From Paragonimus westermani (Eukaryota > Platyhelminthes > Trematoda > Plagiorchiida > Troglotrematidae), in assembly GCA_008508345.1 (NCBI GenBank), contig QNGE01003607.1:1-64000 (forward strand): DNA of 64,000 bases, written 5' to 3'. Below are positions 45,341 to 58,450 of the stretch, piece by piece; position 1 is the first letter of the stretch; each line of letters begins with the position of its first letter. Made by a program: the position numbers and the translations under genes. The notes beneath the pieces are model-generated. The model ran no database searches and was not told where the DNA came from. It was given only the letters and a program-made list of their open reading frames with translations.

Positions 45341-48300
45341 TGGATTCTCAGCCTGTTTATGAATAATATGTCAAACACGACAATCAAACTGTTTGACTTC
45401 ATTCGCGCTAAATTCGGTGTGGATATCTTACAAGTGTATAAGTACTTTGGCCCATAGGATGAACACGTAGGAAAAACACAGCAGTTGAGCAAAACCCTGT
45501 ACATTTGCTCCACGACCACTGACTATGCTGCACGGTGGGTGTTTTTACGTGTTTGCCGGTCATGAATTTCATCCGACCAGAACATCGCTGGAGTGGTCAC
45601 AAAGTCCACCGGCAACGCCATCACTTCTCAACACTCCAGTGAATGTTACCTTTCTTACTACGGTCTTTCAACTAGTCCACAGTACGGTTTAAACGTTGTA
45701 ACCTGGCCTACCTCATAGACTGCTCCTGATAATGACCTGTTACTTCTGTCTACCACCACATGTTGCGTGAGTCATCTGTCGATGTCTCTTCGGCATATCC
45801 ACAAGTGGTAGTCAAAGGTTATTCAAGCACTGGCACGCGCTAGTAAGACAACTACGAAAGATGCGTCTTTTGCCTGGACTGAGAACTGTCAACGAGTGCC
45901 GTTGCGTTTTATTTGATGAAGCAGCCTATACCTGAATCGCATACCTTTAAGAATCCCTGTTTCCTTCTCAAACGTTCGGGAGAGAGATCAGGAACATCTG
46001 TTAGCCTCAGATTGTCCGGCGGTGTTTTACAGTGGTCACAACACCGGGATGCTTTTGAACATAGTTTCCTCCAAATGGATTTGGTCGGTCATTTAGCTGC
46101 TTTTTCTTTTAAGAACGCGTGCTCGTGTTATAAAAATGTTAAGCGTACAAATAAACTGATCCACATATTCAAGCAGAATGAAGTCGCAGGAAAATGGTCG
46201 TGACCGAGTTTTACAGCATCAGCGGCGTTGACCGTCACAGTGTCCAGCTCCATTTTACTGTGTTGTCTTTCACTGTTGATTCCCATAAAATATGGTGCTG
46301 AGCGATGTTTGAGAAGAATATTCTTCCACTAACAACACATCTCAGGATAGTTTAATTCAACTGTTCGATGGCTGGGAAAGTCGTCGGGGGAGCCTTCATT
46401 TGCCTTCCATCAGACTTAGCTGATCCACCCACTCGGGTGCGGCATTTCGCCTCTCCATCAGTACGACTTGGTGTTATGGTCAAGCATTTTGACACAAGAA
46501 CATGATGAACATCATAGTGTAGGCACAAGAAAGACCTCGTGTCGTGCTGTTACTTCGTTGACTGCTTGAACAGCTCCTACAGATAGTCGTGGTGTAAAAC
46601 TTGAATCCACCGACTAGGTTGTTCCTGTTGGCAGAAGGCTATGCAGTTTCATCGCGGATGCACCGGGTATTCTCTCGAAAAAGAAATTTACCCACTACTT
46701 CCCGTCCGGTATATTATCAAATAAGCACTACGGTGACAGAGATTAAAAAAAGTATTTATAAATAAGAATTTCTGTTGGTTAATTCGTCATGAGCTGTGGC
46801 ACTGAGGACACTGGGACTAGTGGCCGAGAGTTCGACGAGAAATACACCTTCGCCCCGCAAAGACTTCCTTGAAAAGCTTACATTTACGCACTTCAATAGG
46901 CCACGCTGAAGGTTTCAAGAAACAAAGTTATTTCACCTATTTTATCATCTGTCCACAGTAATACTAGGGAATTTCTTTTCATGATACTTCATCAAGAAAG
47001 GTTACATGGATACTCCTCCTGCAGCCGCGTTTTGAAGCCTATCGGATAGATTATAAGTGATTTTGAAATTTACGCCACATAGAGAGATCCATTTTGTGGT
47101 ATCCACAACAGTTAACTGAACACCTAACCGATAACTCCGAAAACCTCTCCCGTTTTGCTTCAACAGATCAGAAAGCAAAAACTAAAGTACCACATTTGTT
47201 GAGTTCTATGTTGAGGTATATGATGAGAAGCCGAAGTAACTTCGGCATAATTTTAGAAGACCAAACTTACGTGTACACTTCTGTTTTTTTATATTCCAAC
47301 TGATAACTTGAAAGACGGTATACACTACGGATATTCTGTGTGGAGGTATTTTCGGAACGTTGCAGCGCCACTGAAATGGCTTTTTTGTTTCCGACGACAT
47401 ACCTCCCGAAGCATCGCATTAATTGGCCGAACAGCCTCCAGATACTTTAAACCATTAACTCCACAGTCAGATTAAACTGCCTTAATTCCCAACGACTGAA
47501 AACCTTCGGTCTCTATGCCGCCTTTTGAAGGATAGTAAGGGAAGCGGTTTTGGTGGCTACTACTATATTCTAGCCCTTCCAGCGGTTCATAATCAGAGTA
47601 CACGTTTGTTTGAGTTCTCTGGGATCTACTTTCCAGTGTGTGGTGTGGCCTTGAAACGGTCTTCCATGCTGGTTACATCCATCGACGACCACTGGCCGGT
47701 GGAAGAAAGCAGCCGACAAGACAACTGATGCTGCCATGAAACTCGGCCTTGCTAAGGCCCTCCATTGAGTAAAACATCTGGCTTTGATTGACAAGCTGTA
47801 CCATAGTGGGTGCAAAGTAGACAGCTGGAAGCACAACTGAGTACACGATATCAATGTGTCTATGCCAACTGTGGTTTTTGATCGCTGAAAGTGCTTTAAT
47901 TGGGGCGTCGAGGTACTAATTCGGGTGCACTTTTATCCCCTTATGTTTAACAACGACTCTTTCCGAAGTTCGATTACGCTGTTTCTGTCTCCGAGTAACA
48001 TTACTAGTTGACTGGTTGATGACGATTTTGGTGCTATTTATAAGTAAAGGACAAAAATACTATGGCTTCTGGCAGTATTCCGACTGCAGCCATGCAATTC
48101 CGCTTGTCGGTTCTGAATGGGTGCTTCCTCACGGACCAGCTGTAAGGAGACTACATTAGCCCAGCCCTAATTTTATCAGCCGTGAAACTAGTCGCATATA
48201 GCGGGTATTCACGCTTTTCTAAGATTCATCTATTATTTCAATCCCCAACGCCTCTTTGAACGCGCCCTTCCGAGAGCTAGAACAGTCCGGGCGCTTTCAC

Positions 48301-50927
48301 CCTTGCACTCTGTGTCCACTCACTGGGCCTGGGGTTATCTTGCGCCCTTTTCTTTTATGCCCCCGGTTGCTGCCGCTTGTTTCGGACTCGGCTAGATGCG
48401 AACGTCTGTCACAGTTTCAAACACTTCTGGAAGTATGGAACTTGTTTTCTAGAGCGGTCGCGCCCTTCCAACGGATATTTTCCGAGACCACGGCCCGAAT
48501 ACAGTTCAGCATGGATAAACTGACTGACTATTTGGCAGCAGTCAACCCCATTCTCAGTTGTTCACCAAAATTCTATTAATTGTTTCAAGCATTAGATGCA
48601 AACACCGTCCTGCTTTCATAGAAACTGACTGCCCAACTCTGTTGTTTTCTGGTTTCTCCCATCTTTACCGACATTTTTCATAACCACTTCGTCAGCCGCC
48701 AGCAAATTAGATCATTCCCGTGTGTTTGAGACACCTAGAAGGTATAACTTGTCCAATACTTTCGGGTATTTTGGTGGCCTGAGTTCTAACCCTAAATCAT
48801 TTACGTAAATACAAGCATACGTGTTGTCCACCCTAAGATGACGTCTTCTCTAACCAGACGAACATACCAGAGGAGCTAGTAGCACTTCAATTCTATACCC
48901 TTAATGGAAGCGTTCGGTTTCAAGCCCAATCTCGCTAGGGTTCAAAGGCTTTGACTGTTGGGCTTAAAAAGTGCTCAAAAAAGGCCCGTTTCATGCATTC
49001 ATTACCTCAAGAGGAAAAATACGTCTAGTACATCTGTCCGTGTTCTCACCTTGAAGACCAGCAAGCAGGTATTGCGCAACCCAGAAATTTCTGGAGTCGG
49101 AGCACACCTACTGGACCTAGATTTGATAAACAGAGTGTGGTGGAGTTAATAGCGGACCATGACAGCCGTGTATATATACCGCAGTCCGGTGCCTAAAGTT
49201 GTCACTGATGAGCAACTGCTACCCCTGCCAAGCGTTATTGCTACAAAACAACACCTCCCGCAAATTTGGGAAAACTTTGGCGCTGTCGAAATCGCAAGGA
49301 GAAAGTCGCTTCCCGTGGGCAGTTTTTGGGCTATGTATTTAGAATTCCTCTGGAACATCGTGTTCCTCCAGCTAATGAGGTTGACTTTGTGGTTGGGCTG
49401 AGATAGTTTCACTCATTGTCTGATTTGTTTGTCAGCAGGTGCGAAAACCGGTTGGGTCGCTTAAAAAGGTGACCCGGTATACATTAGTTCACAGCTCTGC
49501 CTCCGGTGGCGGTCTTCACTCTGCAGGTTAACGCATTACTCCTGCAGCGATGGAGTAGACAACTTGATCCTAAATGTTAGGTCCCAAAAATTGCAGTCGG
49601 GCCCCAGATACGGGATAAGAATTCTCAGAACTGACTGAAAGCATCATGCAACTACCCACCAATAAGCGTGCCCGATTGACCAGATCCCATCCACAATGTA
49701 AACTTAGTTGGTGGATAGCCGGAACAGTACAGACATATAAGGTAAGAAGAGGAAGTCTGACTGGCATTCGGAATGCTTGCCCTTGGTCGAGGTGCCAGAA
49801 ACAGTCTGAAGTAGCAGTACGCATACACGCGATCTTAACTTCTAGGTCGCAGAGGAATATTCAGCTTCCAGCATTCTGACAATAGCCTGCTTACGATTGC
49901 ACGTAAGAATGCCGCACAATAACTGTTGCACTTCACCGAAGATATCATTAATAAAAACCGCCAGCCGACTGCAGTCACTTGCCACCAAAATGATTCATGA
50001 GAGCATCACATCTCATGCGAGAGAAAAAGCTACGCTGACCCACTACCGGCAAAACCTAGGGACCTGTTGGTATTCATGCGGCCATTATTCACATCCTAAC
50101 GGGTGTATCTTCATCCATTACCCAGTCTATAAAAGAAGTTGGAATGGTGGTGAAGAGTAGTTCAGTATTGGCGAGGCCGGTGTTTTCGCCCTAGGTAGGG
50201 TGCAACCAAAGCGTTAGCAAGTAGCCGTCTGCCGATTATTTTCACTTGCACTCGGCTGAAAGCGCACCAGACCACCAATGCAGACGGAATTACTCAGCAT
50301 TTGGCAAAAATCAATTTCTTCCAGGCAATTCAGGCTGGGTTCATGCGTGACGTTCTAGCCTGTCCAACTCGTTGATGGAACAAGTCAACACTAAGCCTGA
50401 GCAAGAAAGAACCGGTAGAAGTAGGTTATCCAGAAGACAACGGGACACTTGATTTGGTGAACCACCGGAGGGCAGCGGTTACCACTGGATGAATCGCCGA
50501 GTTAAGCATACATCAGAGGCTTCGAAGTTATCGTTCGCGGATAATAATATATATTTCTCAACGCATGTGTGAGTAGCACGCTGGGTTATGCGCGATCACT
50601 GCAAATATTTACAGACGATACATAAACGAATAATTAAAGAGCAGCAAAAACCTGAAGCCTGCCGTCAGTAAGAACGTGGTCAAAAGGCAAATGACTTTAG
50701 TTTACGGAACTTTGACGCACGCAACAGAGAAGGAGATAGTTCGCTCGTTTCACAGATTCAGTCTCAAAAATGAGATGTCACACTAATTTACTTTTCACAT
50801 GGTTGTGGGATGGGGAATTTTTAAAACTGTTCAAGGTCACTCCTGGAAGAAGTCCTAAACGCATCTTTGGAGTGTTTCGCCATTAGGGAACAAAATTAGC
50901 GTCCGGAAATATCAAGATAGGTCGGCT
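45341..50927. other. no confident gene; scattered short frames
   Basis: Frames of 60-107 codons occur on both strands (for example plus 45913-46203, 48256-48579 and 49159-49401), but none has convincing splice sites on both sides or a known domain. A plus-strand stretch near 47700-47850, open for about 22 codons (KLGLAKALH), has a transposon-like feel that I could not place. Confidence 0.35.
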
Positions 50928-51760
50928 TTGGCGAGGCAGGGTAGAAAATCCGAAAATCCGGCAGACGATTGGGCAGATTCCGAAGCACGACTTCGTCGAT
51001 TGCTCGAACGAAACAAAAAGTTGAACATCTCGCTAACCGTTCAGCTAAAACGAAGTTCCGTGCGTCCATACGTCAAAGAAAATCTCCTTCGCTCAGTGGA
51101 TAATATGGGGATCGGGAAAGAGGATGTAATTTCACACCCAAAATATCCCGTTCCCAGCAAAGTCCTACATGGGTCTTCTCCAGGACCTCTGCTTTTCCTA
51201 GATTATCAAATGACAAAGATTTTCGTATATTCGTCATACCATGTTTGCTGATGACCCGAAAGTCAATGGAAACTCAAACTTAAACGTTGTCGAGTCTGAC
51301 CAGGTAATGCTTTCGGATTGAACAGCGGGGTGGGACTTGCCTTAAATCTCAGGAAAGTACCTGCATCTTGTTGAAGACTGTGAAGGATTCACCCGAAGAA
51401 ACCTCACCACCACTAGTTTGAACGAGCCAGCTCAATTCATTGGAGCTAGAGCTATCGAGATTCAGATTCTGAGGAATTTTGAACCTGTGGTTCAAAAGCG
51501 GGGATATGAACAAGGGCAGCGCTGTTTCAGCTGGTAGGTACCATCCCATCCAGAGTACTGATATGGCTTTTAGGCCCAAAGTAGAGTACTGTATGCAGGT
51601 CTTGGATCTCAGCCTGCCGAAGAACAATCTTGAAAGCATTCAGATGATAACTACTAGAATAGTATAAGGCATGTAGTCCTTAGACCGTTCTAGCCGGTTG
51701 AAGTTGTCAGCCTATAGCAACTTACACAGAGGAAACTCTGTAACGGATTGGTAGAAATTC
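50928..51760 (+). pseudogene. LINE remnant, RT fingers/palm (CR1/Jockey type)
   Basis: The RT pattern is visible in pieces: LLRSVDNMGIGKE, then a degraded SGVPQGSVLGPLLF block reading VLHGSSPGPLLFLDY, then a catalytic FADD at 51243-51254 in another frame, and finally the RT thumb pattern around FRPKVEYCMQVLDLSL. Frameshifts and stops separate the parts, and the spacing is shortened. No endonuclease lies upstream. Confidence 0.7.
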
Positions 51761-53404
51761 TCGAGGTCCTGACATGTCTCGCTGAGTTACTGCCTAGTGC
51801 ATACATTCAACCCATGGGGTGCCCCAAATGAGGGATATTACCGAATAATCCACCAACTGAAAATTTAAGGGCGCATAAACCGAGCTCCCTTTGTCTGTTT
51901 TTGAAAATCCACCATTCGAAGGCAGCATGTACAAGTTAAACCAGAACTGGTCCCGGGTCTTCCCTGACCGAATCCAGACTCGAAGCTCTTTCCAAATTCT
52001 TGTTCACTTGCGGCTGTTCATACTGGGCTCTGTCTGGAAGTACTTAGCTTTTGTGTACGCACTTAAGCACATTCGCACTTATTATCTCTCATTCAGTTTA
52101 TTGTGTGAAAGACTGTTACGGCACACTCCTCAATATAGGTTAAGTACTAAGAGAACCACACACCCTTAATGAACGTGTACGCGGTTGAGGAATTCCGAAA
52201 AGAGTTCACAGTTTCAACCGTGCCGGTATACAGGAGACAGATCAGCGTGCGTTATTGCGCAATGCCATAGGCAACCATGATCCCACAATGCCTGTCCGCG
52301 TCTCCGCTACGGAGTTCCGAAAATCGTTCCCTTCTTTTCTTCCTTTTCATTGCCTGTTCGTTCTTGTCGGAGCCTGAATGTGACATAACGGCGGATGCAG
52401 GGGGTAAACTGAAGTAGTGCCCAGGTAGGGGAGAATCACAGCCGATTATGCTTAATTATATGTTGCACACGAACGTTTGATGGAGTATTCATGTCCATAT
52501 CAAACGGGCCGTGAAAAGGGACCTTCGACGGGAATAAATTAGGGGACGACGTCCAAACCATATTTAAATAATGAAGAAACATCATGAATGAAACGGAACT
52601 AACACGTGGTTACATCATCAAGCCCGCATAATCGGCCCAACCAGACGGTTTTTGCGGGGTAAGGGTTTCAGAAGTCTACTAGTCTCCCGCATGTTGATCA
52701 CCATTGAACTTTGGAAGACCTCACTAGCAGTGGGCTCAGGCCTCCGCGAATTAGTCAGTGACACCTAGTAGGCTTAGCTACTGTCCTTAAGCCCCTTGCT
52801 GTGAAGCTTATTTGTCTTTGCGCTGTTCATTCTGCTTCATCTACAACTTTCGCTCCGATGATTTTTGTGGATCATCATGTGTGAGTGTTAGGTTGGGGTA
52901 GGTGAGTTTCCAAAAGCTCATGCGACTGTTGGGTTATAATCGTACTTTCATGGACGTAAGAAGACCGTAAGCGTCCCTAATGTTGTACGAGAACGCAGAA
53001 TGGTCTCCTCTCAGTAGTATACCGTCCAGTGGTAGCAGAATCATCACACGGACATTGAGTGTAATGCAAAACCTGCCGTGCTCGATAAGTATCCCTCGGT
53101 TGTTTGTGAAGACGAATGTACACACAAGCCAGATTATCCGGATATCAATATGCTAGTCGGAAACCGCGTCCTTTTTCATTTTCCTGATAAGTTAGGCGAA
53201 TTTTTCTCATTGTGCTTATACGAGCGCCAGAAATTCCATGCTTGCAGGACAGTGGTTTAGTAACCGGACAAACCTTATCTCAATTCGACCCATATTTTGC
53301 CCACACAGTTTCGGGCGGAATGAGACTGAGGTCGAAGCGTCAGAGTCATAACACAAGAAGCTGTTTCCTGGCAGCACGGAAAAACTTGAATCTAAGACTC
53401 ATAG
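51761..53404. other. no supported gene
   Basis: Short frames only between the LINE remnant and the gypsy 3'-end copy. Nothing recognisable. Confidence 0.35.
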
Positions 53405-53935
53405 AGAAGTCACCCTAGATGCCCCCAAAATACTGTGGTTCCTTTGACGCGAGAGTTGACCTACTAGTACCACCGCACTTGCTCATGTCACCTTGCGGCT
53501 GTAAATTTTCCACTGACCACTGATATCAGAGTTATTGTGCTGGCGTGGGTGACGCAGTTTTACTGGTGGCCGTACAAACATTCCGCGTCATTTTCAACAG
53601 TTTACGTTTCATTCCATAGAATAACAATGTTTTTGTTACCGCCACTGGGAACGTCACCCACCTAACAGACGTCCGTTTAGGCTCTGGAGGTCGAGTGGCG
53701 TTTCATCCAACATTCGTTCTGTTTGACTGCCGGCGTGTGGCTGTGCTAACGGTTCTCTCACGTTCATGGCCCTAGCCCATTTGCTTGTTTAAATTAAGGT
53801 CTGCTTACTGTATTTTGAGTAAATACATAACCTTTGTCTGCAAACCCACCGTCTTCCCGTTACGACGTAGCATGAGGTTGCAAAGACTTTGGGCGTAGGA
53901 ACCAGAGAGCAAGGAACCAATTTCACGACAATCTA
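53405..53935 (+). repeat. diverged gypsy 3'-end/LTR copy
   Basis: It aligns with the region before and within the 3' LTR of the 35-39 kb element: ctagtaccaccgc at 53463 matches 38235, the gacgcagttttact block matches 38322, and 53740-53935 matches 38725-38925. The middle part of the LTR is missing or unrecognisable. It lacks coding sequence, so it is an old internally deleted copy. Confidence 0.65.
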
Positions 53936-54052
53936 CCACCCGCTGTACGCGATACGCCATTATTAATAGAGCAGGCACTGAGAGAAGATACTTATTTTAT
54001 TTCATTCGAAAATGCAACAATTTCCTGAATTGATCAAATGTCGCAGTTTATC

Positions 54053-54069
54053 GCTGCTGCTGCTGCTGC
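54053..54069. repeat. short (GCT)5 run
   Basis: Five GCT units followed by GC, about 110 bases before the PLE inverted repeat. There is no coding context. Confidence 0.9.
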
Positions 54070-54228
54070 CAAACTAACACTCAAGTTTCACGACTGAAGG
54101 AGACGACGTTCTAACAACATCGCGAAACAACTTTCAGTACGAGTGAAGTCAAGCAGTTTGGGTGCCGTGTTTAGCGTGTTAATGGTGAACAGACTGAGAC
54201 TGACATAACGTTATAAGAAAGTTGCGAT

Positions 54229-54269
54229 ACTCTACGTTTTAACCACCTTGGGTGGCCTTCCTCAGGAGT
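54229..54269 (-). ncRNA. hammerhead ribozyme motif, left inverted repeat
   Basis: On the minus strand: ACTC (stem I), CTGAGGA core, CCACC/GGTGG stem II, AAAAC in place of GAAAC, the two-base-pair ACGT stem III, then A|GAGT as cleavage site and second strand of stem I. This is the minimal type I form typical of PLEs, which is thought to work as a dimer. The catalytic G12 is A (54240), which should abolish cleavage. Confidence 0.7.
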
Positions 54270-54386
54270 GTAGTAATGAAAATCACATCAACAAAGAAAC
54301 AGAGGTCACATGGGGTTTGCCGTGGTCAGGCCAACTTTCGTTGCATTCTAGCGGATTGGTCTAATCCTGTCTATTTAGTGAGGGTG

Positions 54387-55890
54387 GTACAGCTGCGGCG
54401 TTTCTACGGTCTTCCGAAGGTACACAAAGAGAAATATCCATAGAGGTTTATTGCTGGCTAATCCACCAGCCCAACTTACAAGCTGGCCAAGTTTATCAAC
54501 TGCATAATCAAACCGTTTTAGAACAAGCTGGCATCTGACGTTAAAAACTGTTTTGATTTTGTTGACAAACTTGAACACGTGACACTAAGCTGCGATGAAA
54601 CTTTTCTTAGTTTTGATGTGACCTCCATTTACCGCTAAAGCATAGCGATGATGTTGTTAAGGAGCCAGTGGAAAGTGACGATTCTCCTGGTACACGCACT
54701 AATTTATCGCCTTCCGAAATTGTATTCGGAATTGGGCTTTGTTCGCACTCAACCTTGTTCGCATTCGACAAAATTGTGTAGGCACTCCGATGGTGTATTT
54801 ATGGGCCCCCCTGTTGCACCAAAAGTAGACAAACTTTTCCTCGGATACCTGGAACCACAAGCAACCAGTGAATCTATCTGCCTTCCACGATCTTGGCAGT
54901 GGTGTGTAGATGACACACCCGTAATCATGAAACGGACTGCTTGTGACCAATTCCCACAGTTTCTTAACAAAGAATGCAACAGCATTATATCCACATCAGA
55001 GACTGAAGTCAGTGGGCGCTCACTCAATTTCCTAGACTGCTTAGCCAAACCTGAAGAGCAACAGAGTTCAGGTTTCTGCGTACCGCAAACCAACACATTC
55101 TAGTCGGTATCTCAACTTCGACTGGTAGCATCCAATCGGTATGAAGAGAGCAGTCATCAAATCACTCGTCAATAGAGCTAATAAAATCCGCACCACTGAG
55201 CTCCCCGGAGCAAAAAAGATTTCTCAAGTTGAATAAATGCTAGACACCAATTACTATTCCAACGCATTTATTAAGAACAGAATCAAGTGCATGTCCACCA
55301 AGGAAGGACTAAAACGATCGAAACTCCCAAGTCTACCGCGCAAATACCATATCGTGAGCAAACATTAGAAAAAATTATATCCGTTCTCTCTGAGTATGCT
55401 ATCCGGACTGCACTTTGGCTAGACAATATCTTAGAACGACTGGCGACGCATCCTAAGGATCCAGTTTGTATGGGAGATCAGACAGACTGCGCTCACAAAA
55501 TCAGATGCGGTGATTGTAATGTCAGCTATATTGGAGAAACAAGTAGGTGACTGAAAGTAGGTGTTGTCGAACACGAGGGGCACGTCAGGTTTTCACCTAA
55601 ACACGCCTATCAACTTCAGACGCTAGAGGGGGATCCAGCCACTGCAATAGGTGCACTGTCAGAGAATCACAACGCACGTTCTTATCAAGCTCGAGTGATT
55701 CACAATGGTCTGCCTTCCCGTGCGGAGCGGTGCTGCACTGAAGCCCTCACCATTTACATTCAACACGCTGGTGTTAACCACAGTGATAGCAAACCTCTGT
55801 CTTCGGTGTGGCGTAGACGGATATACAGCATCAGGCACGGACGCACATTATCTACAGTTGTCTCACTCTCACTAGATAGACAGGATTAGA
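54387..55890 (+). pseudogene. PLE reverse transcriptase with GIY-YIG endonuclease
   Basis: RT motifs in order: FYGLPKVHK at about 54402, a SFDVTSIY block at about 54613, GVFMGPPVAPKVDKLFLGYLE-like block 4 (54790-54850), the catalytic box as CVDD in place of YVDD near 54905, and LNFLDCL near 55026. A GIY-YIG nuclease follows (CGDCNVSYIGETSR, ending at about 55548, with a conserved EH at about 55571). Stops occur inside most blocks, including right after ETSR. The N-terminal part of the PLE protein is absent. Confidence 0.8.
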
Positions 55891-55977
55891 CCAATCCGCT
55901 AGAATGCAACGAAAGTTGGCCTGACCACGGCAAACCCCATGTGACCTCTGTTTCTTTGTTGATGTGATTTTCATTAC

Positions 55978-56022
55978 TACACTCCTGAGGAAGGCCACCC
56001 AAGGTGGTTAAAACGTAGAGTA
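55978..56022 (+). ncRNA. hammerhead ribozyme motif, right inverted repeat
   Basis: Core CTGAGGA at 55985-55991, stem II CCACC (55995-55999) with GGTGG (56003-56007), then AAAAC (56010-56014), stem III ACGT (56013-56016), cleavage after A at 56017, and stem I ACTC (55981-55984) with GAGT (56018-56021). The G12 position (56010) is A, the same change as in the left copy, so both repeats descend from an already changed ribozyme. Confidence 0.75.
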
Positions 56023-56066
56023 CCGCAACTTTCTTATAACGTTATGTCAGTCTCAGTCTGTTCACC

Positions 56067-57559
56067 TGGATCCCACTTTCACTTCTCTGGGCTATCAGTC
56101 GCTACCAGTGTTCACCCACTTCTCATTTTAATCGAGCTTAGCCGTCAGGATTGACTGGCATGAGTCTACTCGGAAATTTCACCATTATCCTAGGTGCGAG
56201 TACCCTAACTCTCAGCGGAATGCCTCAAAAGATGGAGGCGCGTCGAAAAGCGCGCAGCGAACGGACCAAGGGCAACATGGGCGAACCGATTAGCCACCAC
56301 TGAACTGAAAGGGACCAACGGAGGAGACATGATGGAGGAAATGGGTTGGATGGTCAGATTGAGGGCACAATTAACCCAACAATAAGAGGAATATATTAAT
56401 ATATATATCAATATATCAATACGGCTAACAAAGGATAGATTGCGGACAACATCAGCGACTAGACAAGCCATTGCCCGACGAGGTCGGACCAACCGACGAG
56501 GAAAGCTAGGTGAAAAACCACCTTACAGGAGGCATTAGACTGAACTGAAACTACCATCCGTTAGCATTCCAGCCAATAACCTTGGAATTTATGGTAGGCC
56601 TCCTTGCTGACTTCATATGCTACATCTCAAGACGTATGGGATATCCGCACACGTCTCAGAACGGCCTCCGTAGAACCAGTTCATAACAGACTAATATCAC
56701 AAACTACTGGTGAGTAGTCGGGCAGCTGGCCAATTTTAAGTTGAACATCAGTCAAATTTAATCTCAGTTTTGGCATTCAGATAGAATTTCCAGCCGGCGT
56801 CTGTCAAAAAGGAGCACCTGGCCTGAGTTTCCTTTTTTCATACCTCTCCATTGGGACACACCCTTGCCACGGCCGGAGTTAACTATTTCCCCGAATATTC
56901 GACAGTAATCTAACATATGACTTGGCGGGTTCAATGATATCGGAGAGTTTTGCTTACCTAGGAGGGTTATCGAGTGGAGTTAACGGACAGCAACTGCGTC
57001 TTCTGTCGAGACGATTGGCTGACACGATGGTTCACCACAAGTGAAAGTAGTCCGCAGTTCACGCATAATAATTCCACGGTGCCCAGCTTGATATCGGTTG
57101 AGCAGTTATCAACATGGTTATGCAGTGAAAACTTGTTCGCAGCTCTAACTGCGGCCGTGGCAAAGAAAGCTGTAGCAGGGAACACACTCTAGTTTTTTAG
57201 TCCTTTTCTGAATAGGCTGGTTGGAAAATCCATCTGAATGCTAAAGCTAAGATCGAATATGAGTGATGTTCAACTTGAGATGAGGTCTTAGATGCAACGA
57301 GTTGGTAATCAACTGCCAGTGATACTACCGTACTCATGGGCGTTGTCATTTTTGTTCCTCAAAGGCGTTCCATAGTGTGCGTTCCAAAAGACTGTCAAAC
57401 AAAGTTCTGGCGTTTACCCGTGAGAATGTTGTATTAGGATGGCTTTGGCACCACTTACAGTTTGTCTTCCTAGATCACTATCGATGTACTTCTTTTGCCT
57501 GACACGGCGACATCCAAATAGAACCTTCAAGGTTCCATTTCTAAACCCTAGCTGTTCGT
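56067..57559. other. no supported gene
   Basis: An AT-rich patch (56391-56421) and short frames. A segment at 56256-56275 (cgcgcagcgaacggaccaag) weakly resembles one at 58008-58026, and both may be parts of an unclassified repeat. Confidence 0.3.
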
Positions 57560-58450
57560 ATTGGTCCATGACGAAGTAAATATCTTAGTAAGTTCTACAA
57601 TGCTAGTGTACGCGGATGATAAATTCTACAACACTCATATGACGCTGGACATGGAGACGTCATGGGCTGGTTTACGCACCTTCTCGCGGAGGGCCGTTCG
57701 AGATGTTCTCACATTCATCGTCATCAAGTGCAAGGCATTATGAATGGGAACTGAATAAGAGCGTCAGCTAATTATAGGATGATAAACGTAATATGGTGGG
57801 AATGGATGGTTTCCTGACACAGAGGATCCGGACAGCCAGAACTCACGTAAAAACGGCCGAACAAGAAATTTCGGTCGATCGGTGCCAACCAATCCATGAC
57901 GATGATCAGCTGCTGCTTCCAACTTGGCTGTAAGTGGTAAATTAAGCAGCTTGTGTGAATGCGCACCAGACTTCAACAACCGAGCCGCTTAAGGCAGTGC
58001 CGTTTAAGCGCAACAGCGAACGAACCAATTAAAACTCAGAATGCTTGTCGCTCAATCGCAGTCATAAATGCTGATGTTTTTCCATGAAAAAAACAATGTT
58101 TTCCAATCGAATGGGATCAACTAATGCCGCTCAGACCACTGACCTAGTCTGCCCAATTTGGCAGGTCAACTTGCGGGTGGTTGCTAAGCCGTCTGATCTA
58201 AAGGTTATCACCAACAATGACGCACGTTCCATTGGCTGTAGCACGCATGTTCGGAAGGCTACCCAGGGATTGAAACTTCTCAGTCACATGCTGCGCCAAC
58301 TTACTCGGAAGAGGTTTGTCCCCAACTTGGAACTAATATGCAAGCCTGTGCTATTGTCTTGATATGGGATGTCGATTCAGTACAGAAGGCTCAACATGGG
58401 AACTAAAAGCACCAACACGAGTTGCCTAAAAACTTCCACACTGGTAACCT
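57560..58450 (+). pseudogene. LINE remnant, RT palm and C-terminal part
   Basis: A frame with TMLVYADDKFYNTH places a YADD catalytic box at 57609-57620. A second frame at 58084-58362 reads VVAKPSDLKVITNNDARS and KATQGLKLLSHMLRQLTRK, the usual post-palm region of CR1-like RTs (DLGVxI...KA...L...). A 300-base deteriorated stretch separates them. No start, endonuclease or poly(A) tail was identified. Confidence 0.55.

Larger units (their letters stand above)
54184..56066 (+). mobile_element. Penelope-like element with inverted terminal repeats
   Basis: A plus-strand PLE RT/GIY-YIG remnant lies between two inverted copies of its terminal repeat (54184 to about 54380, and about 55875 to 56066). 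The repeats differ at only one or two of about 195 positions. The coding core is 5'-truncated, starting at the first RT motif, and is broken by many stops and frame changes. PLEs are known to carry inverted or tandem terminal repeats with hammerhead ribozymes, and this copy fits that description. No target-site duplication was found. Confidence 0.85.

Noticed and set aside
47570..47854. 94-codon minus-strand frame
   Set aside because: The plus strand reads as a possible old transposon fragment with stops. Neither strand has enough support to call.
54699..55096. Minus-strand frames of 83 and 115 codons
   Set aside because: They are shadows of the PLE reverse transcriptase, whose motifs are clear on the plus strand.
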